Below, in pieces: positions 1 to 6,686 of a stretch of 32,046 bases of DNA; position 1 is the first letter of the stretch; each line of letters starts with the position of its first letter. Made by a program: the position numbers and the translations under genes. The stretch is taken from contig NCHD01000059.1 in NCBI GenBank assembly GCA_002257045.1, positions 1 to 32,046 of the forward strand, given 5' to 3'. The notes under the pieces are model-generated. The model had not been told where the DNA came from. It ran no database searches and saw nothing but the letters and a program-made list of their open reading frames with translations. The stretch is from Hydrogenophilales bacterium 16-61-112. Lineage in GTDB: Bacteria > Pseudomonadota > Gammaproteobacteria > Burkholderiales > Thiobacillaceae.

Positions 1-105
1 CTGATCACCTGCACCGCGCCCGGCGCATTTCGCAGCGTGACGCTGTTCGAAACCTGCTTGACCGAACTGGTCAACGCCCCGCAACCCATCGCCTTCGTAT
101 TCTGA
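1..105 (+). CDS. C-terminal end of a probable protein-L-isoaspartate O-methyltransferase (partial)
   Basis: The first 34 codons are open in frame 1 and end at a TGA (103-105), two bases before the next start. The peptide finishes with ...LVNAPQPIAFVF, which resembles the C-terminus of betaproteobacterial Pcm proteins (…NAPQP…FVF). Pcm enzymes methylate isoaspartyl residues in aged proteins as a first step of repair. In related genomes a pcm-like gene often lies just before a small rhodanese and tolC, the order found here. Only the tail is visible, so the catalytic SAM-binding domain cannot be checked and the call rests on the tail and the context. Confidence 0.5.
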   Translation: MITCTAPGAFRSVTLFETCLTELVNAPQPIAFVF

Positions 106-107
106 CC

Positions 108-425
108 ATGCGCCAGTTTCGCCCCGCCGAACTCGACGCCTACCTTAAGTCTGGTCACACCCCGACCCTGCTCGACGTGCGCGAACCGTGGGAGGCCGCG
201 CTGTGCCGCATTCCGGGTGCCGTGCTGATTCCGATGGGCGAGCTGCCCAGCCGTATTCAGGAACTGGATCCAGATGCTGAAACCGTGGTGATCTGCCATC
301 ATGGCGTGCGCAGCTATCACGCTGCCCGCTATCTGGAAACGGTCGGCTTCGACGATGTCGTCAACCTCTCCGGTGGCGTCGCCGCGTGGGCCGACGAAGT
401 CGACCCGTCCATGCCGCGCTACTGA
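108..425 (+). CDS. Single-domain rhodanese (sulfurtransferase)
   Basis: A 105-residue cytoplasmic protein made of one rhodanese domain. The CDC25-like landmark LLDVREPWE lies at about 21-29. The catalytic loop is C63-H-H-G-V-R-S, a six-residue C-x4-R loop of the sulfurtransferase type rather than the longer phosphatase loop. Such proteins carry a persulfide on the cysteine and pass sulfur from thiosulfate or other donors to acceptors; the real acceptor cannot be read from sequence. It starts 2 bp after the upstream stop, so it is probably co-transcribed with the gene before it and with tolC 25 bp downstream. Its length is normal for GlpE-like single-domain rhodaneses. Confidence 0.9.
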   Translation: MRQFRPAELDAYLKSGHTPTLLDVREPWEAALCRIPGAVLIPMGELPSRIQELDPDAETVVICHHGVRSYHAARYLETVGFDDVVNLSGGVAAWADEVDPSMPRY

Positions 426-450
426 CTCCATGCCCAGAACTGGATCCACC

Positions 451-1761
451 ATGCCTTTCAAGCTGTTGACGCTTGCCCTCGCGACGCTCCTCGCGCCCGC
501 CGTTCAGGCGACCAACCTCACCGACGTCTACCGCGACGCGCAGACCTACGATGCGCAATACGCGGCTGCGCGCGCCGCGTCGCAGGCCGGGCAGGAAAAG
601 TCTGCCCAGGGTCGCGCCGGCCTGTTGCCGCAGGTCAACCTCAACGGCAACGTGCGCTACAACGATGTCACCTCCACCTTGCCCGGCGGCGACGCGCGCT
701 ACGACTCCAACGGCCTCGGCATCAACGCCTCGCAGCCGCTGTATCGCAAGCAGAATTTCGTGCAATACGAACAGGCCAAAAACCAGACCAAAATCGCCGA
801 CATGCAATTCCGGCTGGCCGAGCAGGACCTGATCCTGCGTGTCGCGCGGGCCTATTTCGATGTGCTGGAATCGCAGGACAACATTGCCTTCATCAACGCG
901 CAAAAGTCCGCCATCACTGAGCAGCTGGCTGCGGCCAAGCGCAACTTCGAAGTCGGCACCGCCACCATCACCGACACCCACGAAGCGCAGGCGCGCTTCG
1001 ACCTTGCTGTGGCGCAGGAAATTGCCGAGCAGAACAACCTCAACATCCGTCTGCGTTCGCTGGAAAGGCTTGTTGGCAAACCGCCCGGATCGCTCGATGC
1101 GCTGGTCGACAACAAGCTGCTGCAAGCCGAATCCATCGGCATCGATGACTGGGCCGAACGCGCCAGCAAAGGCAACCTGCAAGCCGAAATCCAGCGGCTT
1201 TCCAAGGCCATCGCCGATCAGGAAATCGAGCGCACCCGCGCCGGCCACTACCCCACGCTCGACGCTGTCGCTGGCTACACCATCAACAACGGGCAGAATT
1301 TCGGCTCACTGCAGGTGGACACCCGTACTGCCAGCGTCGGCGTCGAACTCAACCTGCCGATCTATCAGGGTGGACTGACAAGCTCGCGCGTACGCGAAGC
1401 CGTCGCCAACCAGGAAAAAGCACGCCACGATCTGGAGTCCGCCACCCGCGACGCCAGCCTGCAAGCGCGCCAGGCCTGGCTTAACGTCAATAGCGGCGTG
1501 GCCCGCGTGCGGGCGCTGGAGCAGGCGCTGGTCTCGACCCAGGCGCAGCTCGATTCGACCAAGCTCGGCCTGGAGGTCGGCGTGCGGACCAGCCTCGACG
1601 TGCTGAACGCCGAACAGCAGGTCCTCTCGGCCCGCCGTGATCTGTCTGCCGCGCGCTATGCCTACCTGTTGTCGGGCCTGTCGCTCAAGGCCGCCGACGG
1701 CAGCCTCGGCCCCGCCGACCTGGCCGCCATTGACCAGCATCTGAAACCCGTAGCGAATTAA
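451..1761 (+). CDS. tolC: TolC family outer-membrane efflux protein
   Basis: A 436-residue TolC-type outer-membrane channel, the exit duct of tripartite efflux pumps and type I secretion systems. I chose the ATG at 451 because it gives a clean signal peptide (MPFKLLTLALATLLAPAVQA, then TNLTDVYRDA). The in-frame ATG at 430 and the frame opening at 301 add no signal-like sequence and overlap the rhodanese gene. The mature protein has the duplicated alpha-helical and beta-strand repeat of TolC: an N-terminal half with ...GINASQPLYRKQNF and a second half with ...VGVELNLPIYQGGLTSSRVREA, the paired membrane-strand segments. No inner-membrane pump or adaptor gene is adjacent, so its partners are encoded elsewhere. 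Confidence 0.93.
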   Translation: MPFKLLTLALATLLAPAVQATNLTDVYRDAQTYDAQYAAARAASQAGQEKSAQGRAGLLPQVNLNGNVRYNDVTSTLPGGDARYDSNGLGINASQPLYRKQNFVQYEQAKNQTKIADMQFRLAEQDLILRVARAYFDVLESQDNIAFINAQKSAITEQLAAAKRNFEVGTATITDTHEAQARFDLAVAQEIAEQNNLNIRLRSLERLVGKPPGSLDALVDNKLLQAESIGIDDWAERASKGNLQAEIQRLSKAIADQEIERTRAGHYPTLDAVAGYTINNGQNFGSLQVDTRTASVGVELNLPIYQGGLTSSRVREAVANQEKARHDLESATRDASLQARQAWLNVNSGVARVRALEQALVSTQAQLDSTKLGLEVGVRTSLDVLNAEQQVLSARRDLSAARYAYLLSGLSLKAADGSLGPADLAAIDQHLKPVAN

Positions 1762-1762
1762 G

Positions 1763-1863
1763 TACCCGACAGCCTGCGGTTGGGAACAGATACCCGACAG
1801 CCTGCGGCTTGGGGATTTATGCCCCCAACGTGGGCACAAGCCCCCTAAAAGGGCACAAGCCCC
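1763..1863. repeat. Paired direct repeats and small hairpins between convergent tolC and waaA
   Basis: Two exact copies of TACCCGACAGCCTGCGG lie at 1763-1779 and 1791-1807 with 28-bp periodicity. They are followed by an inverted repeat TTGGGG (1809-1814) / CCCCAA (1823-1828) and two exact copies of GGGCACAAGCCCC (1832-1844, 1851-1863), each able to fold as GGGC-ACAA-GCCC. The last copies overlap the stop of waaA. The block sits where transcription from tolC and waaA converges, so a termination or mRNA 3'-end role is reasonable, but there is no T-tract. The core ACCCGACAGCC recurs inverted at 3103-3113, beside the waaA start. Confidence 0.7.
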
Positions 1864-3101
1864 GCCACGCGCGCCGCCGCGCCGCGATGGCGCGCGGCAA
1901 ACGCCCGTCCCGCCTCGCCCATGCGGGTGCGCGCCGGGGCATCGGCCAGCAGACGCACGCTGTTTTCCATCAGCGCGGCCGCATCGTTCACCCGCAGCGC
2001 CGCGCCCGCCTCGATCGCCAGCTGCGTCGCCCCCTCGAAATTGAAGGTATGTGGCCCCACCAGCACCGGCCGCCCCACGCTCGCCGCCTCGATCAGATTC
2101 TGCCCGCCCAGCGGCTGCAAACTGCCGCCAACAAACGCCACATCGCACGCCGCGTAATAGGCGAACAGCTCGCCGAGGCTGTCGCCCAGCAGCACCCGCG
2201 TCTGCGGGTTCAGCGGCGCAGCGTCGAGCGCGCTGCGCCGCTGGTACGACAAGCCTGCTGCTTCGATCAAGGCCGCCACTGCGTCGAAGCGCTGCGGATG
2301 GCGCGGCACCAGCAGCAGCAACACCCCGGCTGGCGCAGTGTCGGCAAAGGCACGCAGCAGCGGCGCTTCCTCGCCCTCGCGCGTACTCGCCGCGAGCAGC
2401 ACCGGGCGCGCGCCCCACGCGGCTTTCCATGCGGCCCCGCGTTCGAGTTGCGCTTGCGGCGGCGTGATGTCGAATTTGAGATTGCCGCTGATCTGCGGCG
2501 CACGCGCGCCGAGCTTTTCGAGCCGCGCCGCATCAGCTTGCGTCTGCGCGGCCACGACGGCGACCCGCTGCAGGCATGCGCGCACCAAAGCAGGCAGCCG
2601 CGCATAGCCGCGCGCCGAGCGTTCAGAGAGACGCCCGTTCGCCAGCATCAGCGGCACGTGCTCGCGCGCTGCCGCGTGTATCAAATTCGGCCACAGCTCG
2701 GTTTCCATCAGGATGCCGACACGCGGGCGCGCCCGGCGCACAAACCGCCGCACCAGCCACGCGTAGTCGTAGGGCAGATAAACGATGCGGGCGAAATCGC
2801 CGTACAGCGATTCAGCCGTCGCGCGCCCGGTCGGCGTCATGCAGGTGAGCAAAACCGGCGCATCGGGATGCGCCGCGCGCAACGCCGCGATCAGCGGTTG
2901 CGCCGCACGCATTTCGCCCACCGACACCGCGTGGATCCACAACGCGCCGGTCGGCACATTGGCTGACCCCAGGCGTTCGTCCCAGTATTGCCGGTAGCCA
3001 GGCTCGCGCCGCCCGCGCCACAGCAGCCGCAGCGGAATCAGCGGCGCGGCCAGCAGCAGCGCCAGTCGGTACAGGCTCCAGTCGAACAAGCCGAGGACCA
3101 T
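1845..3101 (-). CDS. waaA: 3-deoxy-D-manno-octulosonic acid (Kdo) transferase
   Basis: A 418-residue glycosyltransferase that adds Kdo from CMP-Kdo to lipid IVA at the cytoplasmic face of the inner membrane, the first step of LPS core assembly. Family features in order: an N-terminal membrane anchor (MVLGLFDWSLYRLALLLAAP), ...ALWIHAVSVGEMRAAQPLI with the conserved SVGE acceptor-site glutamate, METELWPNLI, and a C-terminal GT-B nucleotide-binding half with GGSLQPLGGQNLIEAA and FNFEGA. The frame stays open upstream to 3218, but I placed the start at ATG 3101 because it gives the normal N-terminal anchor and the usual length. Ribosome-site evidence for it is weak. It converges on tolC. Confidence 0.93.
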   Translation of the reverse strand: MVLGLFDWSLYRLALLLAAPLIPLRLLWRGRREPGYRQYWDERLGSANVPTGALWIHAVSVGEMRAAQPLIAALRAAHPDAPVLLTCMTPTGRATAESLYGDFARIVYLPYDYAWLVRRFVRRARPRVGILMETELWPNLIHAAAREHVPLMLANGRLSERSARGYARLPALVRACLQRVAVVAAQTQADAARLEKLGARAPQISGNLKFDITPPQAQLERGAAWKAAWGARPVLLAASTREGEEAPLLRAFADTAPAGVLLLLVPRHPQRFDAVAALIEAAGLSYQRRSALDAAPLNPQTRVLLGDSLGELFAYYAACDVAFVGGSLQPLGGQNLIEAASVGRPVLVGPHTFNFEGATQLAIEAGAALRVNDAAALMENSVRLLADAPARTRMGEAGRAFAARHRGAAARVAGLVPF

Positions 3102-3147
3102 CGGCTGTCGGGTGCTAAACTCGGCGCCACTTTCTGGAGGCCCAACA

Positions 3148-3240
3148 ATGAAAATCCTGCTCACCGGCGCGGCCGGTTTTAGTTCCGGCCATTCGCTTTG
3201 CTCACTTAACTTGCGCACAGCGCACGTTAGCCTTCTCTGA
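3148..3240 (+). pseudogene. Vestigial start of a second NAD-dependent sugar epimerase gene
   Basis: A GGAGG (3136-3140) sits 7 bases before ATG 3148, which begins MKILLTGAAGF. That is the Rossmann start of an extended short-chain dehydrogenase/epimerase and matches 9 of 11 residues of the intact gene just downstream (MKVLLTGSAGF). After codon 11 the homology ends abruptly; the frame runs 19 more unrelated codons to a TGA at 3238-3240. The glycine motif is cut before its third glycine, so no enzyme can result. The simplest reading is that a tandem epimerase gene lost almost all its body while its ribosome site and first 33 bases survived. A short leader peptide is a less likely alternative. 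Confidence 0.6.
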
Positions 3241-3256
3241 AACCGACGGAGCCATC

Positions 3257-4264
3257 ATGAAAGTTCTTCTTACAGGTTCCGCCGGTTTTATCGGCATGCA
3301 CGTCGCGCAAATCCTGTTGAAGCGCGGCGACGAAGTGGTCGGCATCGACAACCTCAACGACTACTACGACCCGGCGCTCAAACTGGCGCGACTGGAACAG
3401 CTCAAGCCCTGGCCCAACTTCCGCTTCCTCAAGGCCGACATCTCCGACCGCATGGTGATGGAAGACCTGTTCGAAAAAGGCCACTTCGACGCCGTCATCA
3501 ACCTCGCCGCGCAGGCCGGCGTGCGCTACTCGCTGAAAAATCCGCACGCCTATGTGCAATCGAATATCGTCGGCTTCGCCAACCTGCTCGAAGGCTGCCG
3601 CCACCACGGCGTCAAGCACTTCGTTTACGCCAGCTCATCAAGCGTCTACGGCGCCAACACCAAGATTCCGTTCTCCACCCACGACCCGGTCAACCACCCG
3701 GTCAGCCTTTACGCCGCCAGCAAAAAGGCCAACGAGCTAATGGCGCACACCTACTCGCACCTCTATGGCCTGCCGACCACCGGCCTGCGCTACTTCACCG
3801 TCTACGGCCCGTGGGGCCGGCCCGACATGTCGCCGTGGCTGTTCACCAGCGCCATCCTCGAAGGCCGCACCATCGACGTCTTCAACCACGGCGACATGAT
3901 GCGCGACTTCACCTACATCGACGACATCGCCGACGGCACCGTCAAAGTGCTCGACCGCATCCCGCAAGGCAACCCCGAGTTCGACCACAAGAACCCCGAC
4001 CCGGCATCGAGCCACGCGCCCTACCGCGTCTACAACATCGGCAACCACACCCCGATGCAGCTGATGGACTTCATCGGCACCATCGAAGCCGCGCTCGGCC
4101 AGACCGCGAAAAAGAACTTCCTGCCGATGCAGGACGGCGACGTGCAGGCGACCTACGCGGATATCGACGAGCTGGTTCGCGATACCGGATTCAAGCCGGA
4201 GACGACGCTGGAGTATGGGATCGGGAAATGGGTGGCGTGGTATCGGGAGCACACCGGGAAGTGA
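3257..4264 (+). CDS. NAD-dependent nucleotide-sugar epimerase, UDP-glucuronate 4-epimerase type
   Basis: A 335-residue extended SDR enzyme. The NAD-binding motif is G7-S-A-G-F-I-G, the catalytic YxxxK is YAASK, and SSSSVYG supplies the active-site serine. LNDYYDPALKLARLEQL, LRYFTVYGPWGRPDM and the late RDFTYIDDIADG are typical of the UDP-glucuronate 4-epimerase / WbnF-like group, which makes UDP-galacturonate for capsule or LPS. Substrate assignment within the group is inference. GGAG at 3248-3251 supports the ATG at 3257. It lies directly behind the truncated copy of a related gene and divergent from waaA, which fits a surface-polysaccharide role. Confidence 0.9.
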   Translation: MKVLLTGSAGFIGMHVAQILLKRGDEVVGIDNLNDYYDPALKLARLEQLKPWPNFRFLKADISDRMVMEDLFEKGHFDAVINLAAQAGVRYSLKNPHAYVQSNIVGFANLLEGCRHHGVKHFVYASSSSVYGANTKIPFSTHDPVNHPVSLYAASKKANELMAHTYSHLYGLPTTGLRYFTVYGPWGRPDMSPWLFTSAILEGRTIDVFNHGDMMRDFTYIDDIADGTVKVLDRIPQGNPEFDHKNPDPASSHAPYRVYNIGNHTPMQLMDFIGTIEAALGQTAKKNFLPMQDGDVQATYADIDELVRDTGFKPETTLEYGIGKWVAWYREHTGK

Positions 4265-4391
4265 ACGTGGGGCCATGCGTGCGACAAACTGCGGTCCCGA
4301 TTACTTAGCTTAAGCTTTATTGAGTTGTGCGCGATATCGCCGTAAAACATCAGGACGGTATCCGTTGTGGGGCGCTATTTACCATCGCTTC

Positions 4392-4407
4392 AGCTCAAAA
4401 TTGAGCT
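4392..4407. promoter_or_regulatory. Inverted repeat upstream of the GGDEF-EAL gene
   Basis: AGCTCAA-AA-TTGAGCT is a perfect 7-bp inverted repeat centred 42 bp before the ATG at 4442. The position suits an operator or a short 5'-UTR hairpin. No protein family can be assigned to it. Confidence 0.35.
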
Positions 4408-4441
4408 ACAAAATTGATCACAGGGCGGCATCGGAGAAATC

Positions 4442-6073
4442 ATGAATAATTGGAGCGAGGCGAATAAATACACGCTTTACGGCGCGGCATTTGGCGCATG
4501 TTTTCCTGTGTTTTCGATACTTTTTTTATTTTTAGTGCAAGGTTTTGGCGGAGCGGACACGCTGGTGGAAATCATCCGGCAAGCTCACACCAATCTCCTG
4601 CTGTATGTGATCGACACGGCCCCGCTCTTTTTGGGGCTGGCCGCGCGATGTGCCGGCGTCCGGCAGGATCGCATCCGTTTTTTTGCGAACTCTCTGGAGC
4701 AGCAGGTTCATGACAAGACGGAATCTTTGCGCACCGCCCTTGAGGAATCCCGCGAAGCCAATGAATTGATCAGCTACATGGCCGATCACGATACCTTGAC
4801 GGCCTTATTGAATCGACGTCGTTTCCAGGACACGTTGGATAACTGGATGCAATATGCGGCGCGCTACCACCGCCTCGGCACCTTGCTATTTATCGATCTG
4901 GATAAGTTTAAATTCATCAATGACAGTTACGGCCATAAGGCAGGCGACCACTACCTTGTTTCTACCGCGACATTGCTGAGCAAGACCCTGCGGACCACCG
5001 ATATCCTCGCGCGCTGGGGAGGCGATGAGTTCGTGGCATTTTTGCCGGAAACCGCAGGGCCTCAAGCGCATTATGTTGCCAACAAGGTGCTCGCAGCTTT
5101 TGCACAAGCCTCTTTTTCTATCGATGGAGAAGCTTTTCAGCCATCCATCAGCATTGGCCTGGCTTCGGTGCCCGAACACACACGGGATATGCACGAGCTG
5201 GTTATGTATGCGGATGCCGCAATGTACGAGGCCAAAAAAGCGGGCCGCGGCTGCTGGCGGGTATACGGCGGCAGCCCGCCGGAAATAGAGCACATCCAGG
5301 CGCATTTGCAGTGGGAAGCGCGAATTCGCCGCGCGTTGAACAACGATCAGTTTTTGCTGTTGTACCAGCCCCTGCTTAATCTTCGGACCGATCTAACCGA
5401 CGGCTACGAGGCCTTGTTGCGGATGGAGGACTCCGCCGGGCAACTGATTTCCCCCGGCCTGTTTCTGGAATCGGCCGAAAGGGCCAATTTAAGTTCGATC
5501 ATCGACGTGATGGTGATCCGTAAAGCTGTGCGCCGACTCGCGCCGCTGGAAAAACTTCACCCCGGCATCTGGGTCTCGGTCAACCTCTCGACCAAAACCA
5601 TTCAGGATAAAAACCTGGCCTCGCAAATCGAGGCCGTGTTGCAAGAATATCCCGGTCAAACCAACTCAATCCGTTTTGAAATTTCAGAAACCACCGTACT
5701 GCAAAATCTGGGTGCCGTGCGTAATATCGCCGCCCAAATTAAAGCTTTTGGCTGCTCGCTGATACTTGATGATTTTGGCATGGGCTCCGCATCCATGCAT
5801 TATCTGGATGGGCTGCCCATCGATATGGTGAAAATCCACCCCACTCTGATTCGCGATCTGACGGATAAATCAAAGACCCAGGGTTTTGTAAAGAACCTCA
5901 CCGAAATGTTGCATGGATTTCACCTGAAGGTGGCCGCAAAATCGGTCGAGAATCCGCAATTGCTGGAGTTACTGCGCACACTGGGAATTGACTATGCGCA
6001 AGGGTTTGCCGTTGGACGCCCGCTCGAATCCATTGAGCAGATTACGGAAGCACCCAATACTTTGCAGGCATAA
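4442..6073 (+). CDS. Membrane-anchored GGDEF-EAL protein with intact cyclase site and degenerate EAL site
   Basis: A 543-residue c-di-GMP protein. The N-terminus has two hydrophobic segments (about 12-34 and 51-68), then a coiled region to about 112 leading into a GGDEF domain. The cyclase signature is intact, G193-G-D-E-F197, with the inhibitory I-site R184-T-T-D187 five residues before it. The EAL domain keeps E323-A-L, N381, E413, D443-D444, K464, E503 and Q520. However, the glutamate normally in VAEGVET is K500 (VAAKSVE), and the aspartate of the usual KID motif is H466 (KIH). From EAL family knowledge that glutamate is the general base, so diguanylate cyclase activity is likely and phosphodiesterase activity unlikely. 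A GGAGAAA precedes the ATG. Its codon use is visibly AT-richer than that of its neighbours, which hints at separate acquisition. Confidence 0.9.
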   Translation: MNNWSEANKYTLYGAAFGACFPVFSILFLFLVQGFGGADTLVEIIRQAHTNLLLYVIDTAPLFLGLAARCAGVRQDRIRFFANSLEQQVHDKTESLRTALEESREANELISYMADHDTLTALLNRRRFQDTLDNWMQYAARYHRLGTLLFIDLDKFKFINDSYGHKAGDHYLVSTATLLSKTLRTTDILARWGGDEFVAFLPETAGPQAHYVANKVLAAFAQASFSIDGEAFQPSISIGLASVPEHTRDMHELVMYADAAMYEAKKAGRGCWRVYGGSPPEIEHIQAHLQWEARIRRALNNDQFLLLYQPLLNLRTDLTDGYEALLRMEDSAGQLISPGLFLESAERANLSSIIDVMVIRKAVRRLAPLEKLHPGIWVSVNLSTKTIQDKNLASQIEAVLQEYPGQTNSIRFEISETTVLQNLGAVRNIAAQIKAFGCSLILDDFGMGSASMHYLDGLPIDMVKIHPTLIRDLTDKSKTQGFVKNLTEMLHGFHLKVAAKSVENPQLLELLRTLGIDYAQGFAVGRPLESIEQITEAPNTLQA

Positions 6074-6127
6074 CCGACACCTTACCTTATGTAAGCCCAA
6101 GCGCGGGGTCAGAGCAAGCCGGGGACA

Positions 6128-6569
6128 GGTCTTGCAATGACATAACACGCTGCCCAAATCGCGCTGCCGCCGCCATCGGCACAACTACTAAAACATCCCC
6201 CTAAAAAAACAATCCTAGCGGAATCCAAAATACGATAGAACGGCGAGGACGATGACAATGGCGCCGACGATATATACGATGTTGTTCATAGGTTTTCTCC
6301 AAAATTTAATTAACTACAGGGGCTTTATCCCTCGCTCACAACCATAGTTTTTTTGCGTGGAAAGACAATGCGCTCCGGTCTGAATCAGCATTGTCCGACA
6401 CGCCGGATAGGCACCGTCCGAGCAATACGCTTTTTCCAGTCTGAAAACCCAACGCTTCCAAATCCAGGGCGACCCACCGAGATCACGGGTCACAAAACCA
6501 TCAGGACAGGCCACGGCAACCGGCATCGCCCTCATTCCCCGATCACGATCAGCCACGGGGTCTTGCAAT
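6128..6569. repeat. Two copies of a short motif bracketing the gene-poor gap
   Basis: GGTCTTGCAAT occurs at 6128-6138 (preceded by GGGGACA and, at 6105-6114, GGGGTCAGAG) and again at 6559-6569, both followed by an ACA-containing tract. In my memory such GGGGACAGGTCTTGCA words often flank IS200/REP-associated transposase (RAYT) elements in proteobacteria. No transposase frame lies between them, so this would be a remnant or a solo copy at best. Confidence 0.25.
6215..6289 (-). CDS. 24-residue single-pass membrane peptide
   Basis: On the minus strand ATG 6289 opens a 24-codon frame ending at TAG 6217-6215. The peptide begins MNNIVYIVGAIVIVLAVL and ends SYFGFR, so it is one transmembrane helix with a short polar start and a single C-terminal arginine. 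A good ribosome-binding site, GGAGA, lies 6-7 bases upstream (revcomp of 6295-6300). The codons are normal GC-rich codons, and the frame stands alone in a gene-poor gap. I believe peptides of this look occur in other proteobacteria, but I cannot name a family. The function is unknown; its size and topology fit small regulators or stress peptides of the inner membrane. Confidence 0.6.
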   Translation of the reverse strand: MNNIVYIVGAIVIVLAVLSYFGFR

Positions 6570-6686
6570 AACACATAAGCAATAGATGCCGGTACCCGCC
6601 CTCTGATACCGCCCCGCCCACTCAGTCAGTCCCGGCCTGACGTAAACTGAACCGCTCAAAACTGCCGATTCCCCCCATCCACATCA
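6290..6686. other. Gap of about 400 bp with no recognisable gene
   Basis: Overlapping frames of 72 and 86 codons exist on the two strands (6353-6571 plus, 6314-6574 minus), but neither shows a ribosome site, a domain or a familiar motif. The gap should hold the promoter of the downstream MFS gene, but I cannot pick it out with confidence. Confidence 0.5.

Noticed and set aside
301-450. Upstream extension of tolC to 301 or 430
   Set aside because: It overlaps the rhodanese gene and destroys the signal peptide that starts at 451.
1763-1863. CRISPR array
   Set aside because: Only two copies of each repeat with short irregular spacing, and no cas genes in the window.
1809-2966. 385-codon plus-strand open frame
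   Set aside because: Lies antisense across waaA, which has clear Kdo transferase motifs.
3102-3218. Longer waaA start at 3218
   Set aside because: The extra 39 residues resemble nothing in the family and read antisense through the epimerase remnant and its ribosome site.
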